From Roseovarius pelagicus (GTDB taxonomy: Bacteria; Pseudomonadota; Alphaproteobacteria; Rhodobacterales; Rhodobacteraceae), in NCBI RefSeq assembly GCF_025639885.1, contig NZ_CP106737.1:1-64000 (forward strand): a stretch of DNA of 64,000 nucleotides. Direction: 5' to 3'. A program made the translations under genes and the position numbers. Of this stretch, positions 9,092 through 17,661 are shown one piece after another. Each line of letters opens with the position of its first letter. Positions within the stretch are counted from its first letter, which is position 1. The notes under the pieces are model-generated. The model had not been told where the DNA came from and searched no databases. It worked only from the letters and a program-made list of their open reading frames with translations.

Positions 9092-10276
9092 ATGCGCGAA
9101 GCCGTCATTGTCTCAACCGCACGCACCCCGATTGGCAGGGCTTTTCGCGGTGCACTCAACAACGTCAAATCCCCCACGATGATGGCGCATGCATTGCAAC
9201 ATGCCGTGCAACGCGCAGGGCTGGACGGACCCGAGATTACCGATCTGATCGTGGGAACCGCGCTTGGTGCCGGAACGGCGGGCGGAAACATTGCCCGCAA
9301 CGCGGGCCTTGCTGCCGGGTTGCCGGTCGAGGTGGCCGCGCAGACGGTGGACCGGCAATGTGCCTCGGGGCTGGTGGCGATTGCCACCGCCGCGCATGAG
9401 ATCATCGTGGACGGCTTCGACATTGTCGTCGCCGGCGGACAGGAGAACATCTCGGCCGTGCAGCACGGCTATTTCGACTGGACCGCGCGCGAGATTGATC
9501 CCGGCGTGACGGCTTGCGCCGCACATGCCTATATGCCGATGCTGCAAACCGCTGAGATCGTGGCGCATAAATATGGTGTGACGCGCGAACAGCAGGATGA
9601 ATATGCGCTGTCGTCGCAGCAGCGCACCGCAGCTGCGCAACTGTCCGGCCGGTTTGATGCCGAAATCGTGCCGATCACCGCGACCCAGGTCGTGAAGGAT
9701 CGCGATACAGGTGAGAGCAGCCACCGCGAGGTGACGCTGGCGAGCGATGAGGGGCATCGCCCCGAGACCACGATCGAGTCACTTGCCGCGCTGAACCCGG
9801 TGATTGAGGGCGGCACGGTGACTGCGGGAAACGCCAGCCAGCTGTCCGACGGAGCCTCGGCCTGTGTGCTGATGGAAGCTGGGGTTGCCGCCCGCCGTGG
9901 AATGGAGCCTCTGGGCATTTATCGCGGTATGATTGCCGTGGGCAACACCCCCGCGGAAATGGGCATCGGGCCGGTTTATGCCATTCCGAAGCTACTCGCC
10001 CAACACGGGCTTACGATCAACGATATCGGCCTTTGGGAGTTGAACGAGGCTTTTGCGGTCCAAGCGCTCTATTGCCGCGATCATCTGGGGATTGACCCCA
10101 AATTGTTCAATGTCAACGGCGGCGCCATCTCGATTGGCCACCCCTATGGGATGACCGGCGCGCGCGCGGTCGGACATGCGCTGATCGAAGGCCGCCGCCG
10201 CGGCGTGCGCCATGTCATCGTATCAATGTGCGTGGGTGGCGGCCAGGGCGTCGCGGCCCTTTTCGATATCTGCTGA
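9092..10276 (+). CDS. Acetyl-CoA acyltransferase (thiolase)
   Basis: The protein has 394 residues, the normal thiolase length. It begins MREAVIVSTARTPIGRAFRG. The nucleophilic Cys is in VDRQCASGLVAIAT near residue 90. GGAISIGHPYGMTGAR near 345 holds the active-site His, and MCVGGGQGVAALF at the C-terminus holds the second catalytic Cys. NEAFAVQAL, with the conserved Asn-Glu, is also present. It should cleave 3-ketoacyl-CoA with CoA to acetyl-CoA (or propionyl-CoA) and a shortened acyl-CoA, the step after the fusion enzyme encoded 39 bases upstream. It is a degradative-type thiolase by context; the chain specificity is not visible. Confidence 0.95.
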   Translation: MREAVIVSTARTPIGRAFRGALNNVKSPTMMAHALQHAVQRAGLDGPEITDLIVGTALGAGTAGGNIARNAGLAAGLPVEVAAQTVDRQCASGLVAIATAAHEIIVDGFDIVVAGGQENISAVQHGYFDWTAREIDPGVTACAAHAYMPMLQTAEIVAHKYGVTREQQDEYALSSQQRTAAAQLSGRFDAEIVPITATQVVKDRDTGESSHREVTLASDEGHRPETTIESLAALNPVIEGGTVTAGNASQLSDGASACVLMEAGVAARRGMEPLGIYRGMIAVGNTPAEMGIGPVYAIPKLLAQHGLTINDIGLWELNEAFAVQALYCRDHLGIDPKLFNVNGGAISIGHPYGMTGARAVGHALIEGRRRGVRHVIVSMCVGGGQGVAALFDIC

Positions 10277-10316
10277 CCTCTCGCGCAACATCATCGAACC
10301 TGGAAAGGGAACCGCA

Positions 10317-11129
10317 ATGAACTTCAAAGAAATCATCTACGAGACAGAGGGTCACATGGCCATCATCACCCTCAACCGTCCCAAGCGCATGAATACGCTG
10401 ACCAAGATGCTGGAAGGTGAGCTTTACGAGGCGATGCGCGCCGCCGACCTCGACGAGAATGTGCGCGCCATCATCCTCACGGGACAAGGGCGCGCCTTCT
10501 GCGCCGGTATGGATATGGACGAGCTTGAAGTGCTGCCGCCTGACGACATAAGTGCGCGCGAATGGATGCGGCCTTATGACATGAACCGCCGCGCCGATTA
10601 CCAGACCCGCTATTCTTATTTTCCCGGTCTCACCAAGCCGGTGATCTCGGCCATTAACGGCGCGGCGGCCGGGCTGGGCCTGATCTTTGCGCTTTACAGT
10701 GATTTCCGCATCGCCTCGAGTAATGCCGCCTTCGCGACTGCTTTCGTGAAGCGTGGGCTGGTTGCGGAACACGGCATCGCCTTTATCTTGCCGCGCGTTG
10801 TCGGCCATGCCAATGCGATTGACATGTTGCTCACCTCGCGCAAGATCAAGGCAGACGAGGCGCGTGAGATAAACCTGGTACACCGACTGGTCGCACCCGA
10901 TGCGTTGATGGATGAAGCCCGCGCGCTGGCAAATTGTCTGTCGCAGGAGGTCTCGCCGCGCTCGGTTCGGGTGATGAAGCGCCAGATCTGGGAGGTGCCC
11001 TTCCAATCCCTTGGCGAGGCGATTACCCGGGCCAACGAGGAAATGTTTCTGAGCATCCAGAGCGAGGACTTCACCGAAGGTGTCGCGCATTTCCAGGAAA
11101 AGAGACCGCCGCAATTTACCGGCCGTTGA
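10317..11129 (+). CDS. Enoyl-CoA hydratase/isomerase family protein (first copy)
   Basis: The protein has 270 residues from the ATG at 10317, preceded by GGAAAGGGA. An alternative start inside the thiolase gene has no ribosome site. Crotonase motifs are ITLNRPKRMNTLT, GRAFCAGMDMDEL, INGAAAGLGLIFALYSDFRI (oxyanion hole) and FVKRGLVAEHGIAFILPRVVG, where the Glu of AEHG sits at the usual second catalytic position. The VVG segment with SRKIKADEAREINLVHRLV completes the fold. It lies 40 bases after the thiolase. With a hydratase already in the fusion protein, this copy probably handles an unusual intermediate, for example a branched, unsaturated or ring-derived acyl-CoA. That role is inference. 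Confidence 0.92.
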   Translation: MNFKEIIYETEGHMAIITLNRPKRMNTLTKMLEGELYEAMRAADLDENVRAIILTGQGRAFCAGMDMDELEVLPPDDISAREWMRPYDMNRRADYQTRYSYFPGLTKPVISAINGAAAGLGLIFALYSDFRIASSNAAFATAFVKRGLVAEHGIAFILPRVVGHANAIDMLLTSRKIKADEAREINLVHRLVAPDALMDEARALANCLSQEVSPRSVRVMKRQIWEVPFQSLGEAITRANEEMFLSIQSEDFTEGVAHFQEKRPPQFTGR

Positions 11130-11431
11130 GCCGGAGCCGCGCTGACATTGCTCACCACTGATTGCACGGAGACCCCCTTGACCGAGAAACGCGCATTCGA
11201 CAGGAACCGCCGATTTCTGCGGCGTCAGGGCGCTCTCGGGTTTGTCGGGCGGGTGGCTTTGTCAATCCGGGCTTCGGCGCGCGTGTGCTTGTTGCGGCGC
11301 CGAACCCTTTGGGGGTGCTGCGTGGCCCTGAGGGTATTCCTGTTTCCCGAAACCGGCAGGCGAGGCCAAAGAAGAAACTTGTCTGAGACAGGCCGGTTAA
11401 TAGTATTTGTTTGACGGAGGGAATGATCGGA
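11130..11431 (+). other. Intra-operon spacer, about 300 bases
   Basis: This separates the first crotonase from the acyl-CoA ligase. An open frame of 88 codons has a very arginine-rich, motif-free translation and is judged not coding. No terminator with a T-run is seen. Confidence 0.35.
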
Positions 11432-13144
11432 ATGTCTTACCGGGATTCGCAACAACTTGGACACCCCCCGTCCAAGGCAGAGGATGCGCCGATGGCCAGA
11501 GTTGAACACAGCCCCCTGGCGGGGCAAACCATGAATTCCCCTCTCCTGATCTCGTCATTGATCCAAAATGCGGATCGCTATTTCGGGGATGTCGAGATTG
11601 TCTCGCGCCGTGGAGATGGGACGATCCATCGCTACGGCTATCGCGATTGTCACACCCGCGCGCGCCGCCTTGCCGCGGCGCTGGCCAAGCTCGGCCTTGA
11701 AATAGGAGACAGGATCGCATCGCTGGGGTGGAACAATTTTCGCCACCTCGAAGCCTATTTTGCGGTTCCCGGCATGGGCATGGTGCTGAACACGATCAAC
11801 CCGAAACTGCACCGCGATCAGGTTGCCTATATCGCCGGACATGCCGAGGCGCGCTGTGTGTTGTTCGACCTTTCCTTTCTTGCACAGGCCGAGACAATTG
11901 CCGCGCAATGCCCGCAGGCGTTGCATTTCATCGCCATGTGCGCACCCGAGGAGATGCCGGCAACAACATCCATCGCCAATCTGATCTGCTATGAAGAGCT
12001 GATCGCCGGTGCCACTGATCGTTTCGAATGGCCCGTTTTCGATGAAACTGCCGCTTCGGCGCTGTGCTACACATCGGGAACGACGGGGCCTCCGAAGGGC
12101 GTGCTTTATTCGCACCGCGCGACAATGATTCATTCCTATGCCGAGGTGATGCCCGATGCGTTCAACATCTCGTCGCGCGATACGATCACACCTGTCGTTC
12201 CGATGTATCATGCCAATGCCTGGGGGCTGCCCTATGCGGCGGCGCTGGCTGGCGCCAAGCTGGTCCTTCCGGGGCCTTTGATGGATGGTAAATCGCTCTA
12301 TGATCTCATCGAGGGCGAGGGCGTCACCTTTTCCGCCGGTGTGCCGACCGTTTGGAGCGGGCTTTTGGATCATGTGGCGGCCAACGGGCTGAGTTTCACC
12401 CATTTCAAGCGAATGAACATTGGCGGCTCGGCTTGCCCGACCGCGATGATGAAGACGTTCCGCGAACAATACGGGGTCGATGTCATCCATGCTTGGGGCA
12501 TGACCGAGATGTCACCGATGGGCACCATCTGTTCGTTGCAGGCGCGCCATGCCAACCTGCCCGAGGACGAACGCCAGATGCTGCGCGAAACCCAGGGGCA
12601 TCCGGTCTTTGGCGTCGATATGCGGCTTCTGGACGATCAGGGCGTCGAACTGCCCTGGGATGGCAAAACCACCGGCAACCTTTATGTCAAAGGGGCATGG
12701 GTAATTGATTCCTACTACAAGGACGTTCCTGGAAGCGCATTGCGCGAGGGCTGGCTGCCAACCGGAGATGTCGTGACTATCAACCCGCAGGGCTATATCA
12801 AGATCACCGATCGCAGCAAGGACATCATCAAATCAGGGGGGGAGTGGATCAGCTCGATCGAGGTGGAAAATGTTTCGCAGCTTCACCCCGATGTGCAGCA
12901 GGCCGCTTGCATCGGCATCGCCGATCAGAAGTGGGGCGAGCGTCCCTTGTTGGTTGTGATCCGGCGCGCGGGTTCAAATCTCGAAAAAGCGGCGCTGTTC
13001 GATTTTCTCGAGGGAAAGATCGCCAAATGGTGGATGCCCGACGATATCGTCTTTGTTGACAGCATCGAAATCGGCCCCACCGGCAAAGTCCTGAAGAACC
13101 GGCTTCGAGAGCGTTTTTCCGGACAGGACGGCCCGACCAGCTGA
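11432..13144 (+). CDS. Acyl-CoA synthetase (long-chain fatty acid--CoA ligase type)
   Basis: The protein has about 570 residues. The start is uncertain: ATG at 11432 has GGAGG at good distance, ATG at 11423 is too close to it, and MNSPLLISSLIQNADRYFG further in resembles the usual N-terminus of the family. Motifs are the AMP/P-loop ALCYTSGTTGPPKGVLYSHR near residue 215, YHANAWGLPYAAAL, HAWGMTEMSPMG (A5), GWLPTGDVVTINPQGYIKIT (A7/A8) and DRSKDIIKSGGEWISSIEVE, with the C-terminal Lys in GPTGKVLKNRLRE. It activates a carboxylic acid to its CoA thioester using ATP, the entry step for the beta-oxidation genes around it. The substrate acid is not visible. Confidence 0.93.
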   Translation: MSYRDSQQLGHPPSKAEDAPMARVEHSPLAGQTMNSPLLISSLIQNADRYFGDVEIVSRRGDGTIHRYGYRDCHTRARRLAAALAKLGLEIGDRIASLGWNNFRHLEAYFAVPGMGMVLNTINPKLHRDQVAYIAGHAEARCVLFDLSFLAQAETIAAQCPQALHFIAMCAPEEMPATTSIANLICYEELIAGATDRFEWPVFDETAASALCYTSGTTGPPKGVLYSHRATMIHSYAEVMPDAFNISSRDTITPVVPMYHANAWGLPYAAALAGAKLVLPGPLMDGKSLYDLIEGEGVTFSAGVPTVWSGLLDHVAANGLSFTHFKRMNIGGSACPTAMMKTFREQYGVDVIHAWGMTEMSPMGTICSLQARHANLPEDERQMLRETQGHPVFGVDMRLLDDQGVELPWDGKTTGNLYVKGAWVIDSYYKDVPGSALREGWLPTGDVVTINPQGYIKITDRSKDIIKSGGEWISSIEVENVSQLHPDVQQAACIGIADQKWGERPLLVVIRRAGSNLEKAALFDFLEGKIAKWWMPDDIVFVDSIEIGPTGKVLKNRLRERFSGQDGPTS

Positions 13145-13252
13145 CATCGCACGCAGCGACCAGAATATCGCAGCTGACCGTAGCCTTCCAAGCCGCAGGC
13201 ACTGGGCGAAGACCGTCGATGTAAAACGCATTTTCAAGGAGAGACGAACAGA

Positions 13253-14023
13253 ATGAAACATGTCGAGATCAACCGCCCCCGAGTTGACCTTCTCCATGTG
13301 CGTCTGAAGGGTACAGGACAGTATAATCTGATGTCCTATGCGATGCTGCACGAACTTTGGCAGACCGCCAACACGGTACAGGCCGATCCTACAATTCGTG
13401 TTGTCGTGGTTTCGGGGGCAACCGGGCATTTCTCTGCCGGGATGAACCTCAAGCAGGCTGAGGTCAGGGGCTATCAAGATCTCGACACTGAACAAAGGCT
13501 GGCCGTTCACAGCATCGGGGCACGGGCCTGTGCCGCCTGGGAGGCGCTAGATGCCATCACTATCGCGGCCATCGAAGGCTATTGCCTGGGAGGTGGGCTG
13601 GCCTTCTGCGTCGCATCCGATTTCCGCGTGGCATCAACCAAGGCGGTGCTTGGTGCGCCCGAGCTGTTGAACGGTATGAACATGAGCTGGCAGAGCCTGC
13701 CGCGCCTGGTCTCCCTGATCGGCCCGGCGCTGACCCGCAAACTGGTCATGCTTGCCGAAAACATCACCGCCGCCCAGGCCGAAAGCTGGGGCCTGATCGA
13801 CGAAATCGCCCCCGAGAACGAGGCCGAAGACGTTGCCTCTGCGCTGGCGTACCGGCTGCTTGAAATCGCCCCTGCCCCGCTTCGCATGACCAAGCATGCC
13901 ATCGCACAGGCGGCCAACACATTGAACCACGCGGTCAGCTATATGGACCTGGAACAATATGTTACATGCCAGTCAACCGAAACGCATGGCGCGGCCCTCG
14001 ACGCGTTCTTCAAGAAGCCCTGA
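13253..14023 (+). CDS. Enoyl-CoA hydratase/isomerase family protein (second copy)
   Basis: The protein has 256 residues, with AAGGAGAG before the ATG. It has a crotonase fold with GATGHFSAGMNLKQAEV near residue 60, AIEGYCLGGGLAFCVASDFR near 105 (oxyanion hole) and APELLNGMNMSWQSLPRLVS near 135, which replaces the usual glutamate-rich loop with an ELLNGMNMSW version. The C-terminal part AQAESWGLIDEIAPENEAED is normal. It is the last gene of the plus-strand operon, 108 bases after the ligase, and converges on the TetR gene. The divergent catalytic loop suggests a different hydratase, isomerase or hydrolase specificity from the other two crotonase domains in the operon. Confidence 0.9.
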   Translation: MKHVEINRPRVDLLHVRLKGTGQYNLMSYAMLHELWQTANTVQADPTIRVVVVSGATGHFSAGMNLKQAEVRGYQDLDTEQRLAVHSIGARACAAWEALDAITIAAIEGYCLGGGLAFCVASDFRVASTKAVLGAPELLNGMNMSWQSLPRLVSLIGPALTRKLVMLAENITAAQAESWGLIDEIAPENEAEDVASALAYRLLEIAPAPLRMTKHAIAQAANTLNHAVSYMDLEQYVTCQSTETHGAALDAFFKKP

Positions 14024-14125
14024 AGCAGAGCGAACGCTGGCGAGCAGAGTGCGCCCTTGTGCCAACGGGCTATGGTTTCACATGGTTGAAAGGCCAGAGG
14101 CCACTCATCACGCCCGAACCGGTCT

Positions 14126-14794
14126 TTAACTCTGTTGTCCGGGGCGTGACGCCGAGGCAGTGGCCGGCGGGGATGTGACGATCTTCATCAGGTCGTCCAC
14201 CATGTAATCCGCCAGCTCATCGGGTGGCAATTTGCTGTCGGGCCGATACCAATGAAACATGAATCCAATGGCCCCGCCGATCAGCAGGCCGGTCAATTTG
14301 GTGTCCTCGAAATGGAACTCACCCGCGCGGCGCCCGTCCTCGAGCACATCGAGCAAATCGGCATGCAGCAGCAGGCCGTTTTCACGTACAATTTTCGCGG
14401 CGTCCCCCGCCAGCAGGCTTGGCTCCTTGTAATAGAGTGCGCCGCCAGCGAAGGTTTGCAGATAGCGCAGGATCAGCTCGTTCAATCCGAGTGACAATCT
14501 TTCCGAAGGGCTGAGACCTGTCGTGCCATTCGCCTTAAAAGCCTCGCAGGTCAATTTTGACGATTCAACACACAGCGTTTCAAAAATGTCGAGCTTGTCT
14601 TTGAAATAGTAGTAGATGAACGGTTTTTTCACCCCCAGCTTCAGCGCGATCTCATCAAGATTGGTGTTGGCATAGCCCTGCCGAAAGAACATTTCGCCGG
14701 CAACGTCGAGAATCCGGTTGCGCTTTGCCTCATGATTTTCCGCCTTGCGCGCCTTGCGCCGATCCGCGATTGAACCCTTGGTGTTGTCAATCAT
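14126..14794 (-). CDS. TetR-family transcriptional regulator (candidate repressor of the beta-oxidation cluster)
   Basis: The protein has 222 residues. The N-terminal helix-turn-helix is clear (NRILDVAGEMFFRQGYANTN, LDEIALKLGVKKPFIYYYFK at about 25-70), followed by an all-helical ligand domain. It lies between the plus-strand beta-oxidation operon and the minus-strand acyl-CoA dehydrogenases, a common place for FadR- or PsrA-like TetR regulators that respond to acyl-CoA. Four copies of CTAC-N6-GTAG stand before the units of this region, and no other TetR gene lies here, so it is the best candidate to bind them. No such palindrome is seen before its own start. The effector is unknown. Confidence 0.92.
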   Translation of the reverse strand: MIDNTKGSIADRRKARKAENHEAKRNRILDVAGEMFFRQGYANTNLDEIALKLGVKKPFIYYYFKDKLDIFETLCVESSKLTCEAFKANGTTGLSPSERLSLGLNELILRYLQTFAGGALYYKEPSLLAGDAAKIVRENGLLLHADLLDVLEDGRRAGEFHFEDTKLTGLLIGGAIGFMFHWYRPDSKLPPDELADYMVDDLMKIVTSPPATASASRPGQQS

Positions 14795-14932
14795 TCACTT
14801 TTTATCTCCATATACCTTGAACGCCCGTACCACGCATCAATTCCCACTTCATTAAACGAGGAATTCGGCCATTGCACAAGAAACCGGAGCAGTTCCGGGG
14901 CAGATGCCGCTTTTGCACCACGTGCTGGATGA

Positions 14933-16075
14933 TCAGTCTGGATGGCGAAATTCGGGCTGTCGTGCGAGGCGTGCGACATGATGATCTATGTCACCCTCCA
15001 GCGCACCGAAAACCGAAAGTCGCTTGAAGTAGTGGGCAACTTGCATTTCATTGCTCATTCCGATGCCGCCATGCATCTGGATTACCTCCTGACCAACACG
15101 CGTGGCCGCCTGGCCGACCCGGATCATGGCAGCCGAAATCGTGTGGCGGCGTTTGCTGGTCTCGTCTGATCTTGCAACGCTCGCGGCCAGCATGGCCAGC
15201 GACCGGGCCTGTTCGACCTCGATGAACAGTTCGGCCATGCGATGTTGCAATGCCTGGTATGCCCCGATTGGCTGATCAAACTGTCGGCGCATCTTGAGAT
15301 ATTCCAGTGTCGTGTCGTTGACAGCCTGCATGATCCCGACCGCTTCGGCACAAAGCAAGGCGCAGGTGTAATCCGAAACCGCGTCGATGATCGGCCAGGC
15401 CTCGCCCGCAGCGCCGAGACGTGCTGAATCGGGCAGGCGCACGTTGGCAAACTCTATATCGGCGGCCCGCATTCCATCAATCGTGCGATAATCGGTGCGG
15501 CAAAGCCCCCGGATGTCCGAGGGCACCACAAACAATGTGATCCCATCCGGGTCACGCGTGTTGCCTGCGGTTCGCGCCGAAACGATTAGGTGGTCGGCCT
15601 GGGCACCATGAACGACAACCGTCTTGCGCCCGTTCAGGACATGAGCGCCGCCTTCGATTCGGGTGGTCATCTCGACGTCGAACCGGTCGAACCGTGATTG
15701 CCTTTCGCCGAGCGCGCAGGCAAGGCGCACCACGCCGGACGCCGCCTGACCCAGCAGGCCGGCAAAGCGGTCTTGATCATGTTTGAGAAATTCGATGCCA
15801 CTAACGGTTGCTAGGTAAGGCTCGACAAGCAGGGCTTTCCCAAGGGCTTCCATCACGCCGAACATGTCTGCACCGCTCGCGCCAAACCCGTTCAGCACTT
15901 CGGGCACCGGTAGCGCCAGCAACCCCAGATCGCTCAGGCCGGTCCAGGCCCGTGCGCATGTGCCATTCTTCGAAGCGATGGTGTCGCGGCGCTGCTCGAA
16001 CCCGTACTCCTTTTCAAGCCAGCGGCAGAGCGTGTCGGAAAGCTGCGCTTGTTCCTCGGTCAGCGTGAAATCCAT
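14933..16075 (-). CDS. Acyl-CoA dehydrogenase (second of a pair)
   Basis: The protein has 380 residues and begins MDFTLTEEQAQLSDTLCRWL, as many acyl-CoA dehydrogenases do. It has the middle and C-terminal helical domains, with AVGIMQAVNDTTLEYLKMRR, FDQPIGAYQALQHRMAE and QMHGGIGMSNEMQVAHYFKR. It follows the other acyl-CoA dehydrogenase with only six bases between. Side-by-side ACAD genes of different length often encode alpha2beta2 enzymes acting on bulky or ring-linked acyl-CoA (known for actinobacterial sterol side-chain ACADs). Whether this subunit keeps the catalytic base is not certain. It would produce the enoyl-CoA used by the hydratases of the plus-strand operon. Confidence 0.9.
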   Translation of the reverse strand: MDFTLTEEQAQLSDTLCRWLEKEYGFEQRRDTIASKNGTCARAWTGLSDLGLLALPVPEVLNGFGASGADMFGVMEALGKALLVEPYLATVSGIEFLKHDQDRFAGLLGQAASGVVRLACALGERQSRFDRFDVEMTTRIEGGAHVLNGRKTVVVHGAQADHLIVSARTAGNTRDPDGITLFVVPSDIRGLCRTDYRTIDGMRAADIEFANVRLPDSARLGAAGEAWPIIDAVSDYTCALLCAEAVGIMQAVNDTTLEYLKMRRQFDQPIGAYQALQHRMAELFIEVEQARSLAMLAASVARSDETSKRRHTISAAMIRVGQAATRVGQEVIQMHGGIGMSNEMQVAHYFKRLSVFGALEGDIDHHVARLARQPEFRHPD

Positions 16076-16081
16076 GTTCTT

Positions 16082-17290
16082 TCAAAGTCCCAATATCATC
16101 CGGCTGATGATGTTCTTCTGAATCTCGTTTGATCCGCCGTAGATCGAAGCTTTGCGGAAATTGAGATAATGCGCCGTAAGCGGAGCTGCCGCATCGTGGC
16201 CAGTCACTGCTGTCTCGCGCCGGCCCTCAAGGAAATCGACATCGAACGGCAGGCTATATGGCCCCACTGTCTCGACCATCAGTTCGGTCAGGCGCTGCTG
16301 CACCTCGGTTCCAACGATCTTGAGCATTGAGACCTCGGGGCCAGGTTCGGAATTGCCGTGATCGGACGAGACAACCCGCAGGTTGGTGATTTCGAGCGCC
16401 ATCATCTCGGCTTCGAGCAGGGCGACCTTACGCGCGAAAAGCGGATCGTCCAGCAGCGATCCGTTTTGGCTGGGCGTGGTCATCGCCAGGTGTTTCAGGA
16501 AACGAAGCTCGCGCTTGGACCGGCCGACTTCGGCCACGTTGTTGCGTTCGTGACTGAGCAGGTATTTGGCATAGGTCCAGCCAAGGTTTTCCTCGCCCAC
16601 CAGATTATCCACGGGCACCCTGACGTTGTCGAAAAAAACCTCGTTGATCTCGTGATCCTCGTCCAGCGTGATGATCGGTCGCAAGCTGACCCCTTGCGAT
16701 TTCATGTTGATCAGCAGAAACGAGATGCCCTCTTGCTTGCGCATGGAGGTGGTGGTGCGCACCAGGCAGAAGATCATGTTGGCGTGCTGTGCCAAGGTCG
16801 TCCAGGTTTTCTGGCCGTTGACAAGGTAGTAGGCGCCGCTTTCGTCCTCGATCCACTCGGCAGAGGTTTTCAGCGATGCAAGATCCGACCCCGATCCCGG
16901 CTCGGAGTAGCCCTGGCACCACCAGTCCTCGCAATTCAGGATGCGCGGCAGATAGTGATCTTTCTGCGCCTTTGTGCCAAACTCCATCAATACCGGGCCG
17001 AGCATGTTGATGCCGAAGCTGATGACGTTGGGCGCGCCTGCGCGGGTGGTTTCTTCTTCCCAGATATGGCGCTGCACAGGCGTCCACGCGGCCCCGCCAT
17101 ATTCACGGGGCCAGTTGGGCGCCACCCATCCCTGGGCGTACAGGATCAGGTGCCATTTGCGGTAATCCTCGCGCGTGAGGCGTTTGTGATTCAAGACCTT
17201 GGCCCGAAGATCAGCCGGAAGATTGGCTTCGATGAAAGATCGCACCTGCTTGCGAAATTGCTGCTCTTTCGCGTCATATTCGAGGTTCAT
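16082..17290 (-). CDS. Acyl-CoA dehydrogenase (first of a pair)
   Basis: The protein has 402 residues from the ATG at 17290, preceded by GAGGAG; an upstream start adds nine residues without support. It begins MNLEYDAKEQQFRKQVRSF. FAD and substrate motifs are WWCQGYSEPGSGSDLASLK near residue 130, YLVNGQKTWTT near 160, and the C-terminal IYGGSNEIQKNIISRMILGL. It is the first gene of a minus-strand pair, and the palindrome at 17383-17396 lies 93 bases before its start. It probably oxidises the CoA ester made by the ligase at 11432, with electrons passing to ETF. The partner gene follows immediately, so the enzyme may be a heteromer. Confidence 0.93.
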   Translation of the reverse strand: MNLEYDAKEQQFRKQVRSFIEANLPADLRAKVLNHKRLTREDYRKWHLILYAQGWVAPNWPREYGGAAWTPVQRHIWEEETTRAGAPNVISFGINMLGPVLMEFGTKAQKDHYLPRILNCEDWWCQGYSEPGSGSDLASLKTSAEWIEDESGAYYLVNGQKTWTTLAQHANMIFCLVRTTTSMRKQEGISFLLINMKSQGVSLRPIITLDEDHEINEVFFDNVRVPVDNLVGEENLGWTYAKYLLSHERNNVAEVGRSKRELRFLKHLAMTTPSQNGSLLDDPLFARKVALLEAEMMALEITNLRVVSSDHGNSEPGPEVSMLKIVGTEVQQRLTELMVETVGPYSLPFDVDFLEGRRETAVTGHDAAAPLTAHYLNFRKASIYGGSNEIQKNIISRMILGL

Positions 17291-17382
17291 CTTGTTTCTC
17301 CTCAAACAGGATCTCACACGAGAGCGGATCTTCGTCCGGTCAGCAATGCCTTGGTTGATGTAAAGAATATTCTCATAAAAAC

Positions 17383-17396
17383 CTACTTACAAGTAG
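17383..17396. promoter_or_regulatory. CTAC-N6-GTAG palindrome, candidate TetR operator (site 2)
   Basis: CTAC and GTAG flank TTACAA, and the symmetry extends to CTACTT-AC-AAGTAG. It sits 93 bases before the first acyl-CoA dehydrogenase in an AT-rich promoter-like stretch. The arms and spacing match the sites at 6895, 23923 and 23950. The rest of the gap (17291-17661) has no recognised gene. Confidence 0.55.
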
Positions 17397-17661
17397 TTAT
17401 GATGAATACTAAAAATTTTAATCCAATCAGAGACTTCCGGCTTGCCAAGTGTTTGGTTACAGTCGTCAAGACTGCCAGCGGCGCAGCCCGGACCTGCGCG
17501 GCCTCAAGGGCATTCCGACCGAATTCGATCAGGATGGTTGCCAAGCAGTCGGACGGAAATGTAAAAGTTCTTGGCGCGGTTGAGGGGAGGGATCAAACTA
17601 GCCCGCGTCATATTCGCGGCCAGGGCGAACGCCAGTCGAGGACACCCTGATGAGCAATGCC

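Noticed and set aside
11148..11414. Open frame of 88 codons between crotonase and CoA ligase.
   Set aside because: Arginine-rich translation with no motif and no ribosome site; overlaps the ligase upstream region.
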